DNA of 64,000 nucleotides from the NCBI GenBank assembly GCA_021798835.1, contig JAJZBQ010000006.1, forward strand, positions 56,135-120,134, given 5' to 3'. How positions within the stretch are numbered: position 1 is the stretch's first letter; every line of letters starts with the position of its first letter. Below the pieces are notes generated by a model, which had not been told where the DNA came from, made no database searches, and saw only the letters and a list, made by a program, of their open reading frames with translations. Both the position numbers and the translations under genes were made by a program. Below are positions 47,623 to 57,364 of this stretch, piece after piece. This stretch comes from Pseudomonadota bacterium (lineage in GTDB: Bacteria; Pseudomonadota; Gammaproteobacteria; Burkholderiales; Ferrovaceae).

Positions 47623-49100
47623 GGCAGAGGATGCCAGCGCCAAGCCAGCAAAAGAGAAATGAGACAAACCGTAAGGATACCGTAATTTCCCATCATGACA
47701 AAAGGGGTGCTACCTGTCATACCGTGAATGGTGCCGTTCAGGGTGGCGATTTCCTGTCGTGGCGCCCTCGACAGCACCGCTCCCTGAGGGGTGATGATGG
47801 CCGTGACTCCGGTATTGGTGACGCGAAGTAGCGGGCGTCCTGTTTCCAATGCTCGGGTGGCGGCCATCTGCAGATGCTGTTCGGGTCCAATCGAGGAACC
47901 AAACCAGCCATCATTGGTGAAATTGGCCAATATCGTGGCCTGTGGCAGGCTTTCACGGACTTCATCGCCAAAGGCATCTTCATAACAGATATCCACGCCA
48001 ATCCACTGACCTGCCAGATGTAGCGCTGGCTGATGATCTGGGCCGCGTTTCTGGTCATCCAATGGGATATTCAGTACCGTATGAATGAGCGGGGCCAGTA
48101 CTGCGTTGAACGGGATGAATTCACCAAAGGGAACCAGATGGACTTTGTGATAGCTTTGTGGCGTAGAAGAACCAAAGTTAAAGACGCTGTTGTAGTATTG
48201 ACCGCGAACCGGTTCAGAAAACAGCCCCATCAGAATGTCTCGGTGGCTGTCGATAGACCAGTTTTGCAGGGCATCGTGGTATTCAGGGGGCATGTCTTCC
48301 AAGGTATAAGGTAAGGCGCTTTCCGGTAGCAGGATCAATCGGCCAGTGCTGGAGAATATTAGCTGGTTGTAGCGCTGGATGATGTGGCTACGACTTTCCG
48401 TCATGAATTTCATATCCTGTGGAATATTTCCCTGCAGTAGGCTTACGGTGAGGGAAGGGTCCGTCGGGTGGGTCCAAGGAATGAATTTGAGCAGTGATCC
48501 TAACCCCAGGGTGATGAGGAGGATCACGCACGATTTCCAGCGCTCTCTGGCAAGTGTGGACGATAGCAGCAACATGGTTGCTCCGCTCACTATCAGTGAG
48601 GCCCAACTGGCACCAAAGACCCCCATTACCGGGATGTAGCCAGCCAGCGGGCCAGGGAGTTGAGCGTAACCCAGGGAGAGCCAGGGAAAGCCTGTGAATA
48701 GCCAACTCCGTACCCATTCCATGAGTGTCCAGATGGCGGGGGTAACCAGAAGCCACCGCACTACTGGTCGCGAACGGTGGCACCACGACAGTAAACCAGC
48801 GAAAGCCGGGAATAGAGCAAGATAAGCGGCGAATAGGGTAATGACCCCCAGGGCCAGAGGCAGAGGCATTCCGCCATAATCATGCAGGCTGACTTCGATC
48901 CATGAAATTCCAGCCCCAAAGCACCCCATTCCCCACCACCAACCCAGTACAAATGCCTCACGTCGGTTCAATGCGCGTTGCCAGACCCATTCCAGCCCCA
49001 AAAAAGCCAACAGTGGCGCGGGCCAGAATGACCAGGGGGCAAAACCAAAGACGGCCAATGCCCCTGCGGTAAGGGTCAGCAGGAAAGTCCAGTATTTCAT
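47619..49100 (-). CDS. lnt: Apolipoprotein N-acyltransferase
   Basis: 493 residues. Six or more N-terminal membrane helices are followed by a nitrilase-like domain. The catalytic triad can be placed in LILLPESALPY (Glu), YHKVHLVPFGEFIPF (Lys) and GVDICYEDAFG (Cys). Lnt adds the third acyl chain to lipoproteins after Lgt and LspA. It overlaps the corC stop by one base (TAATG). Confidence 0.95.
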   Translation of the reverse strand: MKYWTFLLTLTAGALAVFGFAPWSFWPAPLLAFLGLEWVWQRALNRREAFVLGWWWGMGCFGAGISWIEVSLHDYGGMPLPLALGVITLFAAYLALFPAFAGLLSWCHRSRPVVRWLLVTPAIWTLMEWVRSWLFTGFPWLSLGYAQLPGPLAGYIPVMGVFGASWASLIVSGATMLLLSSTLARERWKSCVILLITLGLGSLLKFIPWTHPTDPSLTVSLLQGNIPQDMKFMTESRSHIIQRYNQLIFSSTGRLILLPESALPYTLEDMPPEYHDALQNWSIDSHRDILMGLFSEPVRGQYYNSVFNFGSSTPQSYHKVHLVPFGEFIPFNAVLAPLIHTVLNIPLDDQKRGPDHQPALHLAGQWIGVDICYEDAFGDEVRESLPQATILANFTNDGWFGSSIGPEQHLQMAATRALETGRPLLRVTNTGVTAIITPQGAVLSRAPRQEIATLNGTIHGMTGSTPFVMMGNYGILTVCLISLLLAWRWHPLP

Positions 49101-49948
49101 TATTGATGGTCGGATAGCGGGGTCGAGGAAGGCAGGCGACCTACAGAGACCAGGTGTAGGCGGCGACTATCTGAGCGCAGTATGCGGAAATTCCAGCCAT
49201 CGATAGTGATCTGTTCGCCACGTTTGGGCAAGCGGCCAAAGTGAGTGAGAATCAGGCCACCGATGGTGTCGATGCCCTGAGCGTGCAGATGAGAGCCCAG
49301 TATTTGATTGAAGTCATCCAGTTCGGTGGTGGCCTTGACTCGGTAGCGCCCCGCGGCTTCTGCCACGATATTGTCCTCGGTTTCATCAAAGTCGAATTCG
49401 TCTTCGATGTCCCCGACGATCTGCTCCAGTACGTCTTCAATGGTGACCAACCCGGAAACCCCGCCGTATTCGTCCACGACGATGGCCATGTGATTGCGGT
49501 TAGAACGAAACTCGCGCAGCAATACATTGAGACGTTTGGCCTCAGGTACAAAAATGGCAGGGCGCAATATGTCACGTACGGGAAAGGGTTCTCCAGGTTT
49601 GTAACGCAACATGTCCTTGGCGAGAAGAATACCGATGACACGATCTTTATCGCCATCGATGGCCGGGAAGCGCGAATGGGTGGTCTCGATCAGACGATCA
49701 ATGATGGCTTCGGGAGTATCATTGACATCGATGACATCAATTTGGGCGCGTGGGATCATGACATCGCGTACCTGTAGGTCTGCAACGCCCAACACGCCTT
49801 CCATCATGCTTAGTGCATCGGTATCAAGCAGGTTCTTGTCCAGGGCCTGATGCAGGATGGTGATGAGTTCTTCGCGATTTTCTGGTTCGTGGTGTAGCCA
49901 CTGTGTCAGCCGTTCCAGCAAAGAGGGACGGTGAGGTTCTTCAACCAT
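49100..49948 (-). CDS. corC: CorC/YbeX-type CBS-pair protein
   Basis: 282 residues, cytoplasmic. An N-terminal helix pair leads to two CBS domains (VRDVMIPRAQIDVID; AIVVDEYGGVSGLVTIEDVLEQIVGDIEDEFD) and a C-terminal CorC/HlyC domain. It is linked to magnesium and cobalt export and to membrane homeostasis. It lies in the ybeZYX-lnt order found in most proteobacteria, and its start overlaps the end of ybeY. Confidence 0.93.
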   Translation of the reverse strand: MVEEPHRPSLLERLTQWLHHEPENREELITILHQALDKNLLDTDALSMMEGVLGVADLQVRDVMIPRAQIDVIDVNDTPEAIIDRLIETTHSRFPAIDGDKDRVIGILLAKDMLRYKPGEPFPVRDILRPAIFVPEAKRLNVLLREFRSNRNHMAIVVDEYGGVSGLVTIEDVLEQIVGDIEDEFDFDETEDNIVAEAAGRYRVKATTELDDFNQILGSHLHAQGIDTIGGLILTHFGRLPKRGEQITIDGWNFRILRSDSRRLHLVSVGRLPSSTPLSDHQ

Positions 49949-50414
49949 GATGGTAGACCTCTGCGTAGGGATCGGCTATCTGAAATTTTGCCAGAATCTC
50001 AGTCTCACGTTGTTCCATGACACGGGCTTCAGATTCCAATTCATGGTCGTGACCCTGCAAATGCAGGGCTCCGTGGATGATGAGATGGGCATAGTGGTGC
50101 ATGGGGGTCTTTCCTTGCTGGCGTGCCTCTTCACGGACGACAGGGGCGCAAAGCACCAAGTCGCCTTGCACCTTCGTAGAACAGTCATAGGAGAAGGTTA
50201 ACACGTTGGTGGCGTAGTCTTTGTGACGGTAATCGAGATTTAATTGGTGTCCCTCACGACGATCGACGAAGCGAACGGTTATGGTCGCAGAAGTGTTGAG
50301 CGCGGCTCGCAACCACTGGCGAATCTGGCGATCGCTGGGTTGATCGGTCGAGCGACTGGCTCGTTGTACGGTCAGTTGCAAGCGTTTTATGCGAGGCGTG
50401 TCATGGTTGTTCAT
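49941..50414 (-). CDS. ybeY: Endoribonuclease YbeY (rRNA maturation factor)
   Basis: 157 residues from the ATG that overlaps the phoH stop (ATGA). The zinc motif H-G-x-L-H-L-x-G-x-D-H is seen as [16 protein letters not shown], and [27 protein letters not shown] is the conserved N-terminal region. YbeY takes part in 16S rRNA 3'-end maturation and ribosome quality control. Confidence 0.94.
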   Translation of the reverse strand: MNNHDTPRIKRLQLTVQRASRSTDQPSDRQIRQWLRAALNTSATITVRFVDRREGHQLNLDYRHKDYATNVLTFSYDCSTKVQGDLVLCAPVVREEARQQGKTPMHHYAHLIIHGALHLQGHDHELESEARVMEQRETEILAKFQIADPYAEVYHHG

Positions 50415-51385
50415 GGGGAATTTCCATGCCACTGGTCGTAGGCATTGACGATTTGCTGAACCAGTGGGTGGCGAACCACGTCTTCAGCCTGGAAAATAGT
50501 GAATCCGATACCTTCCACACGCTGGAGTACGTTACGGGCCTCAATTAATCCACTTTTTTGATTGCGATGCAGGTCAATTTGGGTGATATCGCCGGTTATA
50601 ACGGTGCGGGTGCCAAATCCGATCCGTGTCAGAAACATTTTCATTTGCTCGGGAGTCGTATTCTGGGCTTCGTCAAGGATAATGAAACTATGATTCAGGG
50701 TTCGTCCGCGCATATAGGCCAAAGGGGCTATCTCAATGATGCCACGGTCAAAAAGGCGGGTTACTCGTTCATGTCCCAACAGGTCGTACAATGCATCCAT
50801 CAAAGGACGCAGATAAGGGTCGATTTTCTGGTTCAGATCGCCGGGTAGATAACCCAATCGTTCCCCGGCTTCTACAGCCGGGCGCACCAGCATGATGCGC
50901 GAGACATCGTCTCGTTCCAAAGCCTCGACGGCAGCGGCAATGGCCAGAAAAGTCTTTCCAGTTCCGGCAGGACCTACTCCGAAGGTCAGTGCGTGGCTTC
51001 GTATCTGTTCAAGGTACTGTTGCTGGCGGAGCGAACGGGTTTCAATGGTAAAGGTGGAGGTTTTTAGGGTCAAAGGATTGCGAGTCGACGAAAGGGAAGT
51101 GGAATCTGGATTGAGATGGGTCAGGATCTGGAAAACGTGTTCGGGGTTGATGGGATGGCGTGCCTGAGCGTAGCAGAGTTGCAAGGCGGTTTGAGCCTTT
51201 TTCAGAGTTTCTTTATCCGGACCACTGAGTTGGAAGACAGCGCCGCGACGTCTGAGGTCGATCTGAAAATGACGAGCGATGAAAGGCAGATTTTCATCAA
51301 GAATTCCACACAAATTGGCCAACCACTGATTGTTGGCTGGTTCCAGTTCAAATTCAAGATGAGAATTCAGCGAATGATCGGGCAT
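50411..51385 (-). CDS. ybeZ: PhoH-like ATPase (YbeZ)
   Basis: 324 residues. Walker A is [11 protein letters not shown], and [29 protein letters not shown] and [19 protein letters not shown] are the PhoH signatures (Walker B and sensor region), with [19 protein letters not shown]. An N-terminal KH-like part precedes them. YbeZ partners YbeY in RNA metabolism. The ATG directly follows the miaB stop (TAAATG). Confidence 0.94.
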   Translation of the reverse strand: MPDHSLNSHLEFELEPANNQWLANLCGILDENLPFIARHFQIDLRRRGAVFQLSGPDKETLKKAQTALQLCYAQARHPINPEHVFQILTHLNPDSTSLSSTRNPLTLKTSTFTIETRSLRQQQYLEQIRSHALTFGVGPAGTGKTFLAIAAAVEALERDDVSRIMLVRPAVEAGERLGYLPGDLNQKIDPYLRPLMDALYDLLGHERVTRLFDRGIIEIAPLAYMRGRTLNHSFIILDEAQNTTPEQMKMFLTRIGFGTRTVITGDITQIDLHRNQKSGLIEARNVLQRVEGIGFTIFQAEDVVRHPLVQQIVNAYDQWHGNSP

Positions 51386-52741
51386 TTATGCGACGTTGAA
51401 AACTTCGGCACGCAGAGTATAGGTGGCCGTGGCCGTGATGCGTACATCGATGAATCGACCGATCAGCGAGGATTCACCCGGGAAGTTGACTACGCGGTTG
51501 TTGTCGGTACGTCCCCGCAATTCCAGACTATCGCGACGTGCGTGACCATCAACCAGGATACGTTGCACCGTGCCGACCATGGCTTCGCTGATGCCTCGCG
51601 CCAGTCCATCTGACTTGGCGAGAAGAGTTTGAACCCGTGCTCGTTTGACTTCCAGAGGGACATCGTCAGGTAAATTGGCGGCGGGGGTTCCTGGTCGTGG
51701 GCTATACATAAATGCATATCCTCCATCAAAGCCGATTTGATCGATCAGGTGCAAGGTGGCCTCAAAATCCTCGTCTGTTTCGCCAGGGAATCCGACAATG
51801 AAGTCGCTGGTCAAAGACAGATCAGGCCGAGCTTGACGCAACATCCGGATTTTATCCAGATATTGAGTTGCGCTGTAGCCGCGTTTCATGGCCGTCAAAA
51901 TTCGGTCTGACCCCGATTGCAGAGGCAGATGGATCTGGCTGGAAAGTTTGGGTAGACGAGCGTGTGCTTCAGCCAGCCGAGAAGTGACTTCGAGAGGATG
52001 GCTGGTGGTGTAGCGAACCCGCTCAATGTACGGAAGTTGGCAGATGGATTCCAGTAGTTCTGCAAAATCCACATCATTGCCATCATCGCGCAATTCCAGG
52101 TAGGCATTGACATTCTGCCCCAGCAGAGTAACCTCTCTGACACCTTGTTGGCTCAATTCGTTAATTTCATCGAGGATGGCTTGGCTGGGGCGTGAAAACT
52201 CCTCTCCGCGTGTGTAAGGGACGACACAAAAACTGCAGTATTTGCTACATCCTTCCATGATGGATACGAAGGCCGTGGGGCCTTCAGCGCGTACGGGAGG
52301 GAGGTTATCGAACTTCTCGATTTCTGGAAACGAGATGTCAACCTGACTTTGCTGTTTCAGGTGTTGTTGTTGCATCATGTCAGGCAAGCGGTGTAAGGTT
52401 TGCGGGCCGAATACCACGTCTACATAAGGAGCGCGTGTCAGTAGAGCCTCTCCTTCCTGGCTGGCGACACAACCACCGACAGCAATAACTACATCGGGCC
52501 TATCCTGTTTTAACTCGTGAGCGCGACCCAATTCCGAAAAAAACTTTTCTTCGGCTTTTTCGCGCACCGAGCAGGTATTGAAGACGATCAGATTGGCTTC
52601 AGTCATATTGTCGGTGGGTTCCATGGCATGACTTTTCTGCATCAGGGCGATGATTTTGTCGGTATCGTAGACATTCATCTGGCAACCAAACGTCTTGATG
52701 TGAATTTTTTTGCCAGCGCGGCGATGAGTGGGGGAATCCAT
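51386..52741 (-). CDS. miaB: tRNA-2-methylthio-N6-dimethylallyladenosine synthase
   Basis: 451 residues. A UPF0004 domain with three Cys ([30 protein letters not shown]) is followed by the radical-SAM motif [15 protein letters not shown] and a C-terminal TRAM domain. MiaB adds methylthio to A37 of tRNAs. First gene of the miaB-ybeZ-ybeY-corC-lnt-dsbB-glyQ-glyS-gmhB-plsC run on the minus strand. Confidence 0.96.
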   Translation of the reverse strand: MDSPTHRRAGKKIHIKTFGCQMNVYDTDKIIALMQKSHAMEPTDNMTEANLIVFNTCSVREKAEEKFFSELGRAHELKQDRPDVVIAVGGCVASQEGEALLTRAPYVDVVFGPQTLHRLPDMMQQQHLKQQSQVDISFPEIEKFDNLPPVRAEGPTAFVSIMEGCSKYCSFCVVPYTRGEEFSRPSQAILDEINELSQQGVREVTLLGQNVNAYLELRDDGNDVDFAELLESICQLPYIERVRYTTSHPLEVTSRLAEAHARLPKLSSQIHLPLQSGSDRILTAMKRGYSATQYLDKIRMLRQARPDLSLTSDFIVGFPGETDEDFEATLHLIDQIGFDGGYAFMYSPRPGTPAANLPDDVPLEVKRARVQTLLAKSDGLARGISEAMVGTVQRILVDGHARRDSLELRGRTDNNRVVNFPGESSLIGRFIDVRITATATYTLRAEVFNVA

Positions 52742-52854
52742 GTTCAGTACAAATCCGGAATATAAATTTCAGCCGCTACCTGGCAGATCAGTGAGGTAAT
52801 CTGCCGAGTTGGGGCAATTGGGCCATGGGTGACATGATAACAAAGTCTGGGGGG

Positions 52855-52883
52855 TTGAGTAGGATTGAACTCCCGTGTAGAAT
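52855..52883 (+). promoter_or_regulatory. Sigma-70 promoter of tRNA-Met
   Basis: TTGAGT (52855-52860), a 17-base spacer and TAGAAT (52878-52883), 20 bases before the tRNA 5' end. Both boxes and the spacer are close to consensus. Confidence 0.7.
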
Positions 52884-52903
52884 ACGCACCTGCACTTCAT
52901 CGT

Positions 52904-52980
<77 letters not shown>

Positions 52981-53072
52981 TTTATCTATTATAAATCAAT
53001 AGGTTACTTGTTTGCAACGGTCCGTCGTTGTCTGCATCTTTCCTTATCTGTCTGTTCCAAGTCGCCGACAAA

Positions 53073-53174
53073 TCATGGCTGTAAATCAACGTGCAATTTG
53101 CGAGTTGCATCGTGATACAGTTTCCATTGGTCGCAGAGTTCACAAAAAAGATGTTGAACTCCTTGAGTATTCAT
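53073..53174 (-). CDS. Possible 33-residue CxxC peptide downstream of the RES toxin
   Basis: An ATG at 53174 with AAGGGG four to five bases upstream opens MNTQGVQHLFCELCDQWKLY and ends after HVDLQP. It lies nine bases after the RES toxin stop on the same strand. It has one C-x2-C pair. It may be a fragment of a larger lost protein or a short third gene in the operon. A 33-residue frame also exists on the other strand, so coding status is open. Confidence 0.35.
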   Translation of the reverse strand: MNTQGVQHLFCELCDQWKLYHDATRKLHVDLQP

Positions 53175-53182
53175 GATGCCCC

Positions 53183-53899
53183 TTAGGAAAAATTGGCCAC
53201 GTCCAATTTAACCCATGCCACCCCGGGCTGCTTTTCCACCACAATTTGGTCACCCTCTAACCGGTAGGTCAGTTGGCAGTTGTGTCTGGGGTTGGACAGT
53301 ACGTTGGCATTGAAAATCGCCAGATTTTCCCCTGCGGGTCTGCGGACAGATTGCGTCAGAAGACCTGGATGGCCCTCTCGGTGAATCCTTGCTCCTACCG
53401 ACTGGCAAAGCGCGTAGTCCGACGAATGCAAGAGATCCGGATGTTCATCGGCTGCTTTCCGGAAATCCAACAGTGCCGCATTGCATGCCACCGAGTAGAC
53501 CTTGCGCTCGGCGATTACTGTCATTCGTTCGAATCCGGCATCACTCAGCAAGCCGCGATACCAGTGGTAGGCAGACTCATGAACCGTCGTCTCGACCGAT
53601 TCTGATCCGTACCAAACGCCGTGGGTACCATCAGAAAACCGACTGGCTTGCCAATGCTTGAACGGCCAACTGATGGCGTTGAACCATTCGGCATCCTCGA
53701 ATGGACGATCGATGATGGGCGTGCGCGAGTGGTATGGCGACGGCTTGATTTTGTCTTCCATCTTTTGCGCCAGCAATCCTTCAGCAGGATTATCGGTGAG
53801 ATCATCGAACAAATCCTGCGACTGCAGCAGAGACACGATGTTTCGAGCGACGTCCTTGTGGATGTCTGCCAGTGCGAGTTGGGCAAACAGGGAGTTCAT
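53183..53899 (-). CDS. RES-domain toxin (MbcT/ParT-like)
   Basis: 238 residues. The RES core is visible: [28 protein letters not shown] supplies the Arg, Tyr and Glu of the active site, and [22 protein letters not shown] supplies the Ser. RES toxins degrade NAD+ or ADP-ribosylate nucleotide-synthesis enzymes. It is encoded 11 bases after its Xre-type antitoxin. The frame is complete, so the pair is probably functional. Confidence 0.9.
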   Translation of the reverse strand: MNSLFAQLALADIHKDVARNIVSLLQSQDLFDDLTDNPAEGLLAQKMEDKIKPSPYHSRTPIIDRPFEDAEWFNAISWPFKHWQASRFSDGTHGVWYGSESVETTVHESAYHWYRGLLSDAGFERMTVIAERKVYSVACNAALLDFRKAADEHPDLLHSSDYALCQSVGARIHREGHPGLLTQSVRRPAGENLAIFNANVLSNPRHNCQLTYRLEGDQIVVEKQPGVAWVKLDVANFS

Positions 53900-53910
53900 T
53901 CCTGCTCAGC

Positions 53911-54306
53911 TCAAACGCCGCGTGCGCGGTCCAAATACCCGCGCACCATCAGAAGGCCTGCAAACCCCCACTCCTTGACGATATCCACGGGGGTTAAATT
54001 GTCGAATGCCTTGTTGCGGGTGGTCATCCAGCGGTAGGCCAAGTCCCTGTTTTGCGGGAAAAGAAGCCGCAGGTTCTTATGGATACCCAACAAGTGCCCC
54101 ACGCGCTCGTACTGGTCACGGCTGGTGCCAATCGGCTTACCGCTGCGGTAGTTTGACAACGCAGCTCTGTTGCTGGTGGCGATGCCCAGCAGCGCTGCTT
54201 GATCCTCGGTGCTCAACCTCCAGTGATCGAGCAGAGTCATGACCATTTTGGCCAGAGCGCCACGGTCTTGTATCGCGGTTACTTCACGTTCTGCTACGGC
54301 CCCCAT
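53911..54306 (-). CDS. Xre/MbcA/ParS-type antitoxin (DUF2384)
   Basis: 131 residues. The N-terminal helix-turn-helix ([27 protein letters not shown]) binds DNA, and the C-terminal DUF2384 part ([42 protein letters not shown]) is the region that blocks the RES toxin active site. AAGGAG lies six bases before the ATG at 54306; the longer frame has no such site. First gene of the operon, as is usual for Xre-RES pairs. Confidence 0.9.
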   Translation of the reverse strand: MGAVAEREVTAIQDRGALAKMVMTLLDHWRLSTEDQAALLGIATSNRAALSNYRSGKPIGTSRDQYERVGHLLGIHKNLRLLFPQNRDLAYRWMTTRNKAFDNLTPVDIVKEWGFAGLLMVRGYLDRARGV

Positions 54307-54391
54307 GGTTCGCTCCTTAATCTGGAGTTTTTCTGAGACTTGAGTATAGTGCATCGTTTCTAAGCAAACAAATAATGTTTTTAATATAACA

Positions 54392-54651
54392 TTGTCGTGC
54401 GAAATACCCAGCGCGCTCAATCATCTGAGTTTAGAAGAACGCACGATGATCCAGACTCGGCTTTCAATGGGATTTAAACCTGCTGCGATTGTGCGCGAGT
54501 TGGGTCGGTCCGCATCGACTGTCATTCGTGAGTTGAAGCGCAATGGCTGGGTTCGCCCTCCAGCATCTACGAGGATGTCCAAGGGTATCTGGAGGTTATC
54601 GTGCCGCAGATGCGGATCAACGGGCACGAACCGTTTGGTGCTTATGCAGAT
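54392..54651 (+). pseudogene. Truncated, frameshifted IS30-family transposase N-terminus
   Basis: [44 protein letters not shown] is the N-terminal helix-turn-helix of IS30-type transposases. After RPPASTR the frame shifts, and CPRVSGGYRAADADQRART continues the family in the next frame. The DDE catalytic domain is missing. No inverted repeats of the element were found. It marks a past insertion between the toxin-antitoxin genes and the NuoB-like gene. Confidence 0.75.
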
Positions 54652-54827
54652 GTACTGCCGGTGTTGGAAGTGGAGTTGCCAATTTTTTGGTTATACGGTG
54701 CATGGCTTGCCGAAATGGTTTTGCTGAACCAATATCGTTTCCCGATGGTTATGCGATGAACGTGATGTTTATAATAATCGCCTGGGTAGTAGATTCGATT
54801 ATGCAAGAGATTTTTGAGGAGGCCCCC
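54652..54827. other. Short stretch between IS30 remnant and NuoB-like gene
   Basis: One frame reads AYADVLPVLEVELPIFWLYG followed by AWLAEMVLLNQYRFPMVMR and a stop at 54757-54759, which looks like the tail of a protein cut by the IS30 insertion. It is not recognised. The rest is the leader of the NuoB-like gene. Confidence 0.35.
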
Positions 54828-55343
54828 ATGTCTCTGAGTGACAAGAGAATTGATATTTTCCAGATTGGTGGCTGCATCACCGAGTCGAGTGGCTTGAATG
54901 AGGCATTGCTGGAAGAATGGCAATTGCGCATCTGGCACCGTTTCGGTCGAGCATTATCGATTCGTCATGTTGATGCAGGGTCCTGTAATGGTTGTGAACT
55001 GGAAATTCAGGCGATGTTGGCCCCGCAGTATGACCTGACCGGATTGGGCATTCATTTTTGCGCCAGTCCCAGACATGCTGATCTGTTACTGGTAACGGGG
55101 CCTGTCAGTCGAGCAATGGTGACAGCATTGCATCGTACTTATCAGGCAATGCCTGAACCACGTTGGGTGGTGGCAGTAGGAGACTGCGGGCGGGATGGTG
55201 GAATATTCGGCAGTTCCTATGCTTGTTGTGGCGGAGTGGATCAGATAATTCCCGTGGACGTATGGGTCCCGGGGTGTGCGCCAACTCCAAGACAGTTGTT
55301 ACAGGGTATCTGGGAGGCAGTTACACAACGTCTCCCTTCTTGA
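54828..55343 (+). CDS. Orphan NuoB-like / group 4 hydrogenase small subunit-like protein
   Basis: 171 residues. All four cysteines for the 4Fe-4S cluster N2 are kept: AGSCNGCELEIQ (two), VGDCGRDGG (one) and WVPGCAPTP (one), in the pattern of NuoB, HycG and HyfI. Residues before DAGSC are longer than in NuoB, as in the hydrogenase-type proteins. GAGGAGG lies six bases upstream. No other complex I, hydrogenase or formate dehydrogenase gene is near, and an IS30 remnant lies just upstream, so it may be the last gene of a deleted operon, or act with subunits encoded elsewhere. Confidence 0.8.
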   Translation: MSLSDKRIDIFQIGGCITESSGLNEALLEEWQLRIWHRFGRALSIRHVDAGSCNGCELEIQAMLAPQYDLTGLGIHFCASPRHADLLLVTGPVSRAMVTALHRTYQAMPEPRWVVAVGDCGRDGGIFGSSYACCGGVDQIIPVDVWVPGCAPTPRQLLQGIWEAVTQRLPS

Positions 55344-55406
55344 CATCAGAAGTTGGTTGGTGAGGGTCTTTTGGTGCTGGGTTATGAGATGGTTTGCAGA
55401 TCATGC

Positions 55407-56639
55407 TTAATGAGGCGGTTTGGCAAAGTCCATGTCGCGGTTGACCAGTAGTGTGAACGGATAGCCTTTTTTGATGATGATCACCGGACCGATGGCCGCG
55501 TCGGCGGCAAAACCGATGCTGGCCGTATTGACTAAAATCTGTCCGGCTGCATCGGTGGTGAGATTATTGCCCATGCCCCCGAGTACAGTGACTCCTCCAT
55601 TGGGCTGTTGAATGATGCTTGCCAGACCAGCAGTCATAAATTGCCCACCGAGACGTTTCCAGAATCGATTATCTACTTCATCCTGCATTCCGGCTTGTCC
55701 GATGGCATCTGATGCGACGGTTTCATCGAGATCATAACTGACCCCGCTGGGAAGAATTAGTCGGTGAAATGAAGCCATCAGCCTTTCTTGACCTGCCAAG
55801 ATATGGGCGGCAAAAGAACCGATGACCCGACTTCCTTTGGGAATAACCAACATATTGCCTTGCAGGGAATCGTAGACATCTTCCGTAACCTGGGCGGTGA
55901 TTAGACCAGGTAGGTCGCTGTTGATTTGAGTAATCAATACCGCATTGATAACTGTTCCTTCGAAAACAGGGATTGGCGAGGAAGGTACGTGGGCTTCCAG
56001 AGGGCTGGTGTTGTGGTGTGAGCGTGCTGAAGGTTGTGGCGGAGCGGTGGGGGGCGAGGGAATTCCGGGCAAGGGGCTGGGATTCCAAGGTGAAGCACCG
56101 ATATTCGATAAATTGAACGGGGTATTGAATCCACTCCCTAAACTTGCTGCTCCAAGACCGTTGGTTGAGTAGGGAATCGTGGGTGGTGGTGATGCGTTGT
56201 CTTCTGAATTGGTGGCCAGTGGTACCGATTGCGTGGGCAGATGGGTGAGTGCCAGAATTGGACTGGCAGCGATTTGTGCTTGAAGGCGGGCCGTGGCTGC
56301 GGCCGCATCGGTACGTTGTTGTTGATCGGCATCGCTGGTTTTTTCGGGTGGTGGTTCTGGGAGAGGTAGAGCTTGTGTGATCTGTTCGTGTGCCAATTCT
56401 TGTTGCAGTGGCGCCAATGCCGGTGCTTGTCCCAGAACCATGGCAGTCGCAGTATCTGTACTGGCTGGCTGACTGGCGGCACGTACTCGTCCAATGAGAT
56501 TTTGCGCAGCGAACCCGAGGAGGACGATGAGCCCCAATCCTACCGCGACCCACAGGTGCAGGTGTCGCCTTATTTTTCCTGTTGGGGGGCTGCGCTGTTC
56601 GCTGGCCTCTGAAGATTCCTCCCAAATACCATCATTCAT
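55407..56639 (-). CDS. virB10: VirB10/TrbI-like type IV secretion protein
   Basis: 410 residues. A short cytoplasmic N-terminus, one membrane helix (WVAVGLGLIVLLGFAAQNLIG, about 30-50), a long Pro/Ser/Thr-rich periplasmic linker, then the TrbI core: FEGTVINAVLITQINSDLPGLITAQVTEDVYDS, LVIPKGSRVIGSF, ERLMASFHRLILPSG and GYPFTLLVNRDM. VirB10 spans the envelope in the core complex. Third gene of a virB8-virB9-virB10 run. It overlaps the virB9 stop by eight bases. Confidence 0.92.
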   Translation of the reverse strand: MNDGIWEESSEASEQRSPPTGKIRRHLHLWVAVGLGLIVLLGFAAQNLIGRVRAASQPASTDTATAMVLGQAPALAPLQQELAHEQITQALPLPEPPPEKTSDADQQQRTDAAAATARLQAQIAASPILALTHLPTQSVPLATNSEDNASPPPTIPYSTNGLGAASLGSGFNTPFNLSNIGASPWNPSPLPGIPSPPTAPPQPSARSHHNTSPLEAHVPSSPIPVFEGTVINAVLITQINSDLPGLITAQVTEDVYDSLQGNMLVIPKGSRVIGSFAAHILAGQERLMASFHRLILPSGVSYDLDETVASDAIGQAGMQDEVDNRFWKRLGGQFMTAGLASIIQQPNGGVTVLGGMGNNLTTDAAGQILVNTASIGFAADAAIGPVIIIKKGYPFTLLVNRDMDFAKPPH

Positions 56640-57360
56640 GAGAAGGATTGCCGTAGGCTCGGTTGGTGATAGTGACTTCTGTTTTGCCCAGTTTGAGGAG
56701 AAAGCGTGGCATCAGACGCTGTACCACGAAGTAGGGGCTATGTAATAGATAGTTGATCAATTGTGGACCATCCGGGCCCACCATGAATAAGGCTGGCAGG
56801 ACCTGTGGTTGCCCCATGTCAATCCATGTGAAGTGACCGTCATCGAAGACGGCTTTGGGGCGAAACTCTGCTTCTCCCTCAATGGTGTAATCACGATTGC
56901 GCGGAGTTGGAATGAGTGCAATGGGTGGAGGATTTGCCGAGTGTTGAGGTATTGCGGGAGGAATCGTCCAGCGTACCCGCAATAGCCAGGCTCCTGTGGT
57001 ATTGGTACTGTGCAGTACCAGAGGATAAACACGTTGATTGGTGACTAAGGTTGCTGCGGTAAACAGTCCGGTATGTAACGGTTTGATGAATAGATGTCCC
57101 GGCAGTTCTTCAACACGCCATTGGATGGTATCGCCGAGTGCCAGCCCAGTAATTTTTTCCTCAGGGGCAAGTTCTATGTCTGTGGGGACACCTGGAACGG
57201 TGGTAATCTCGGTAACGGATTCTGCATCGTAGGGTTGTATCAAAGTCCGTGGCGGGGTTCCTGAAACATCACGGGAGTACCCTGCCAACATGATTAGGAG
57301 CGTGGCCACGGGCGCTATATACGATTGAGGTCGTCGTCCGAAAAAACCGAATTGGGCCAT
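56632..57360 (-). CDS. virB9: VirB9/TrbG-like type IV secretion protein
   Basis: About 242 residues from MAQFGFFGRRP. A signal-like N-terminus is followed by the beta-rich N-terminal domain (ITTVPGVPTDIELAPEEKITGLALGDTIQWRVEE, LFIKPLHTGLFTAATLVTNQRVYPLVL) and a C-terminal domain (AVFDDGHFTWIDMGQPQVLPALFMVG, VVQRLMPRFLLKLGKTEVTITNRAY), as in VirB9/TrbG. It forms the outer ring with VirB10. Close to virB8 upstream (gap of four bases). Confidence 0.9.
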   Translation of the reverse strand: MAQFGFFGRRPQSYIAPVATLLIMLAGYSRDVSGTPPRTLIQPYDAESVTEITTVPGVPTDIELAPEEKITGLALGDTIQWRVEELPGHLFIKPLHTGLFTAATLVTNQRVYPLVLHSTNTTGAWLLRVRWTIPPAIPQHSANPPPIALIPTPRNRDYTIEGEAEFRPKAVFDDGHFTWIDMGQPQVLPALFMVGPDGPQLINYLLHSPYFVVQRLMPRFLLKLGKTEVTITNRAYGNPSHE

Positions 57361-57364
57361 CGTG

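Noticed and set aside
54560..54651. A gene in the frame that reads SSIYEDVQGYLEVIVPQ
   Set aside because: The same bases continue the IS30 transposase (GYRAADADQRA) in another frame, which is the better explanation; only the part after 54651 might be the tail of another protein.
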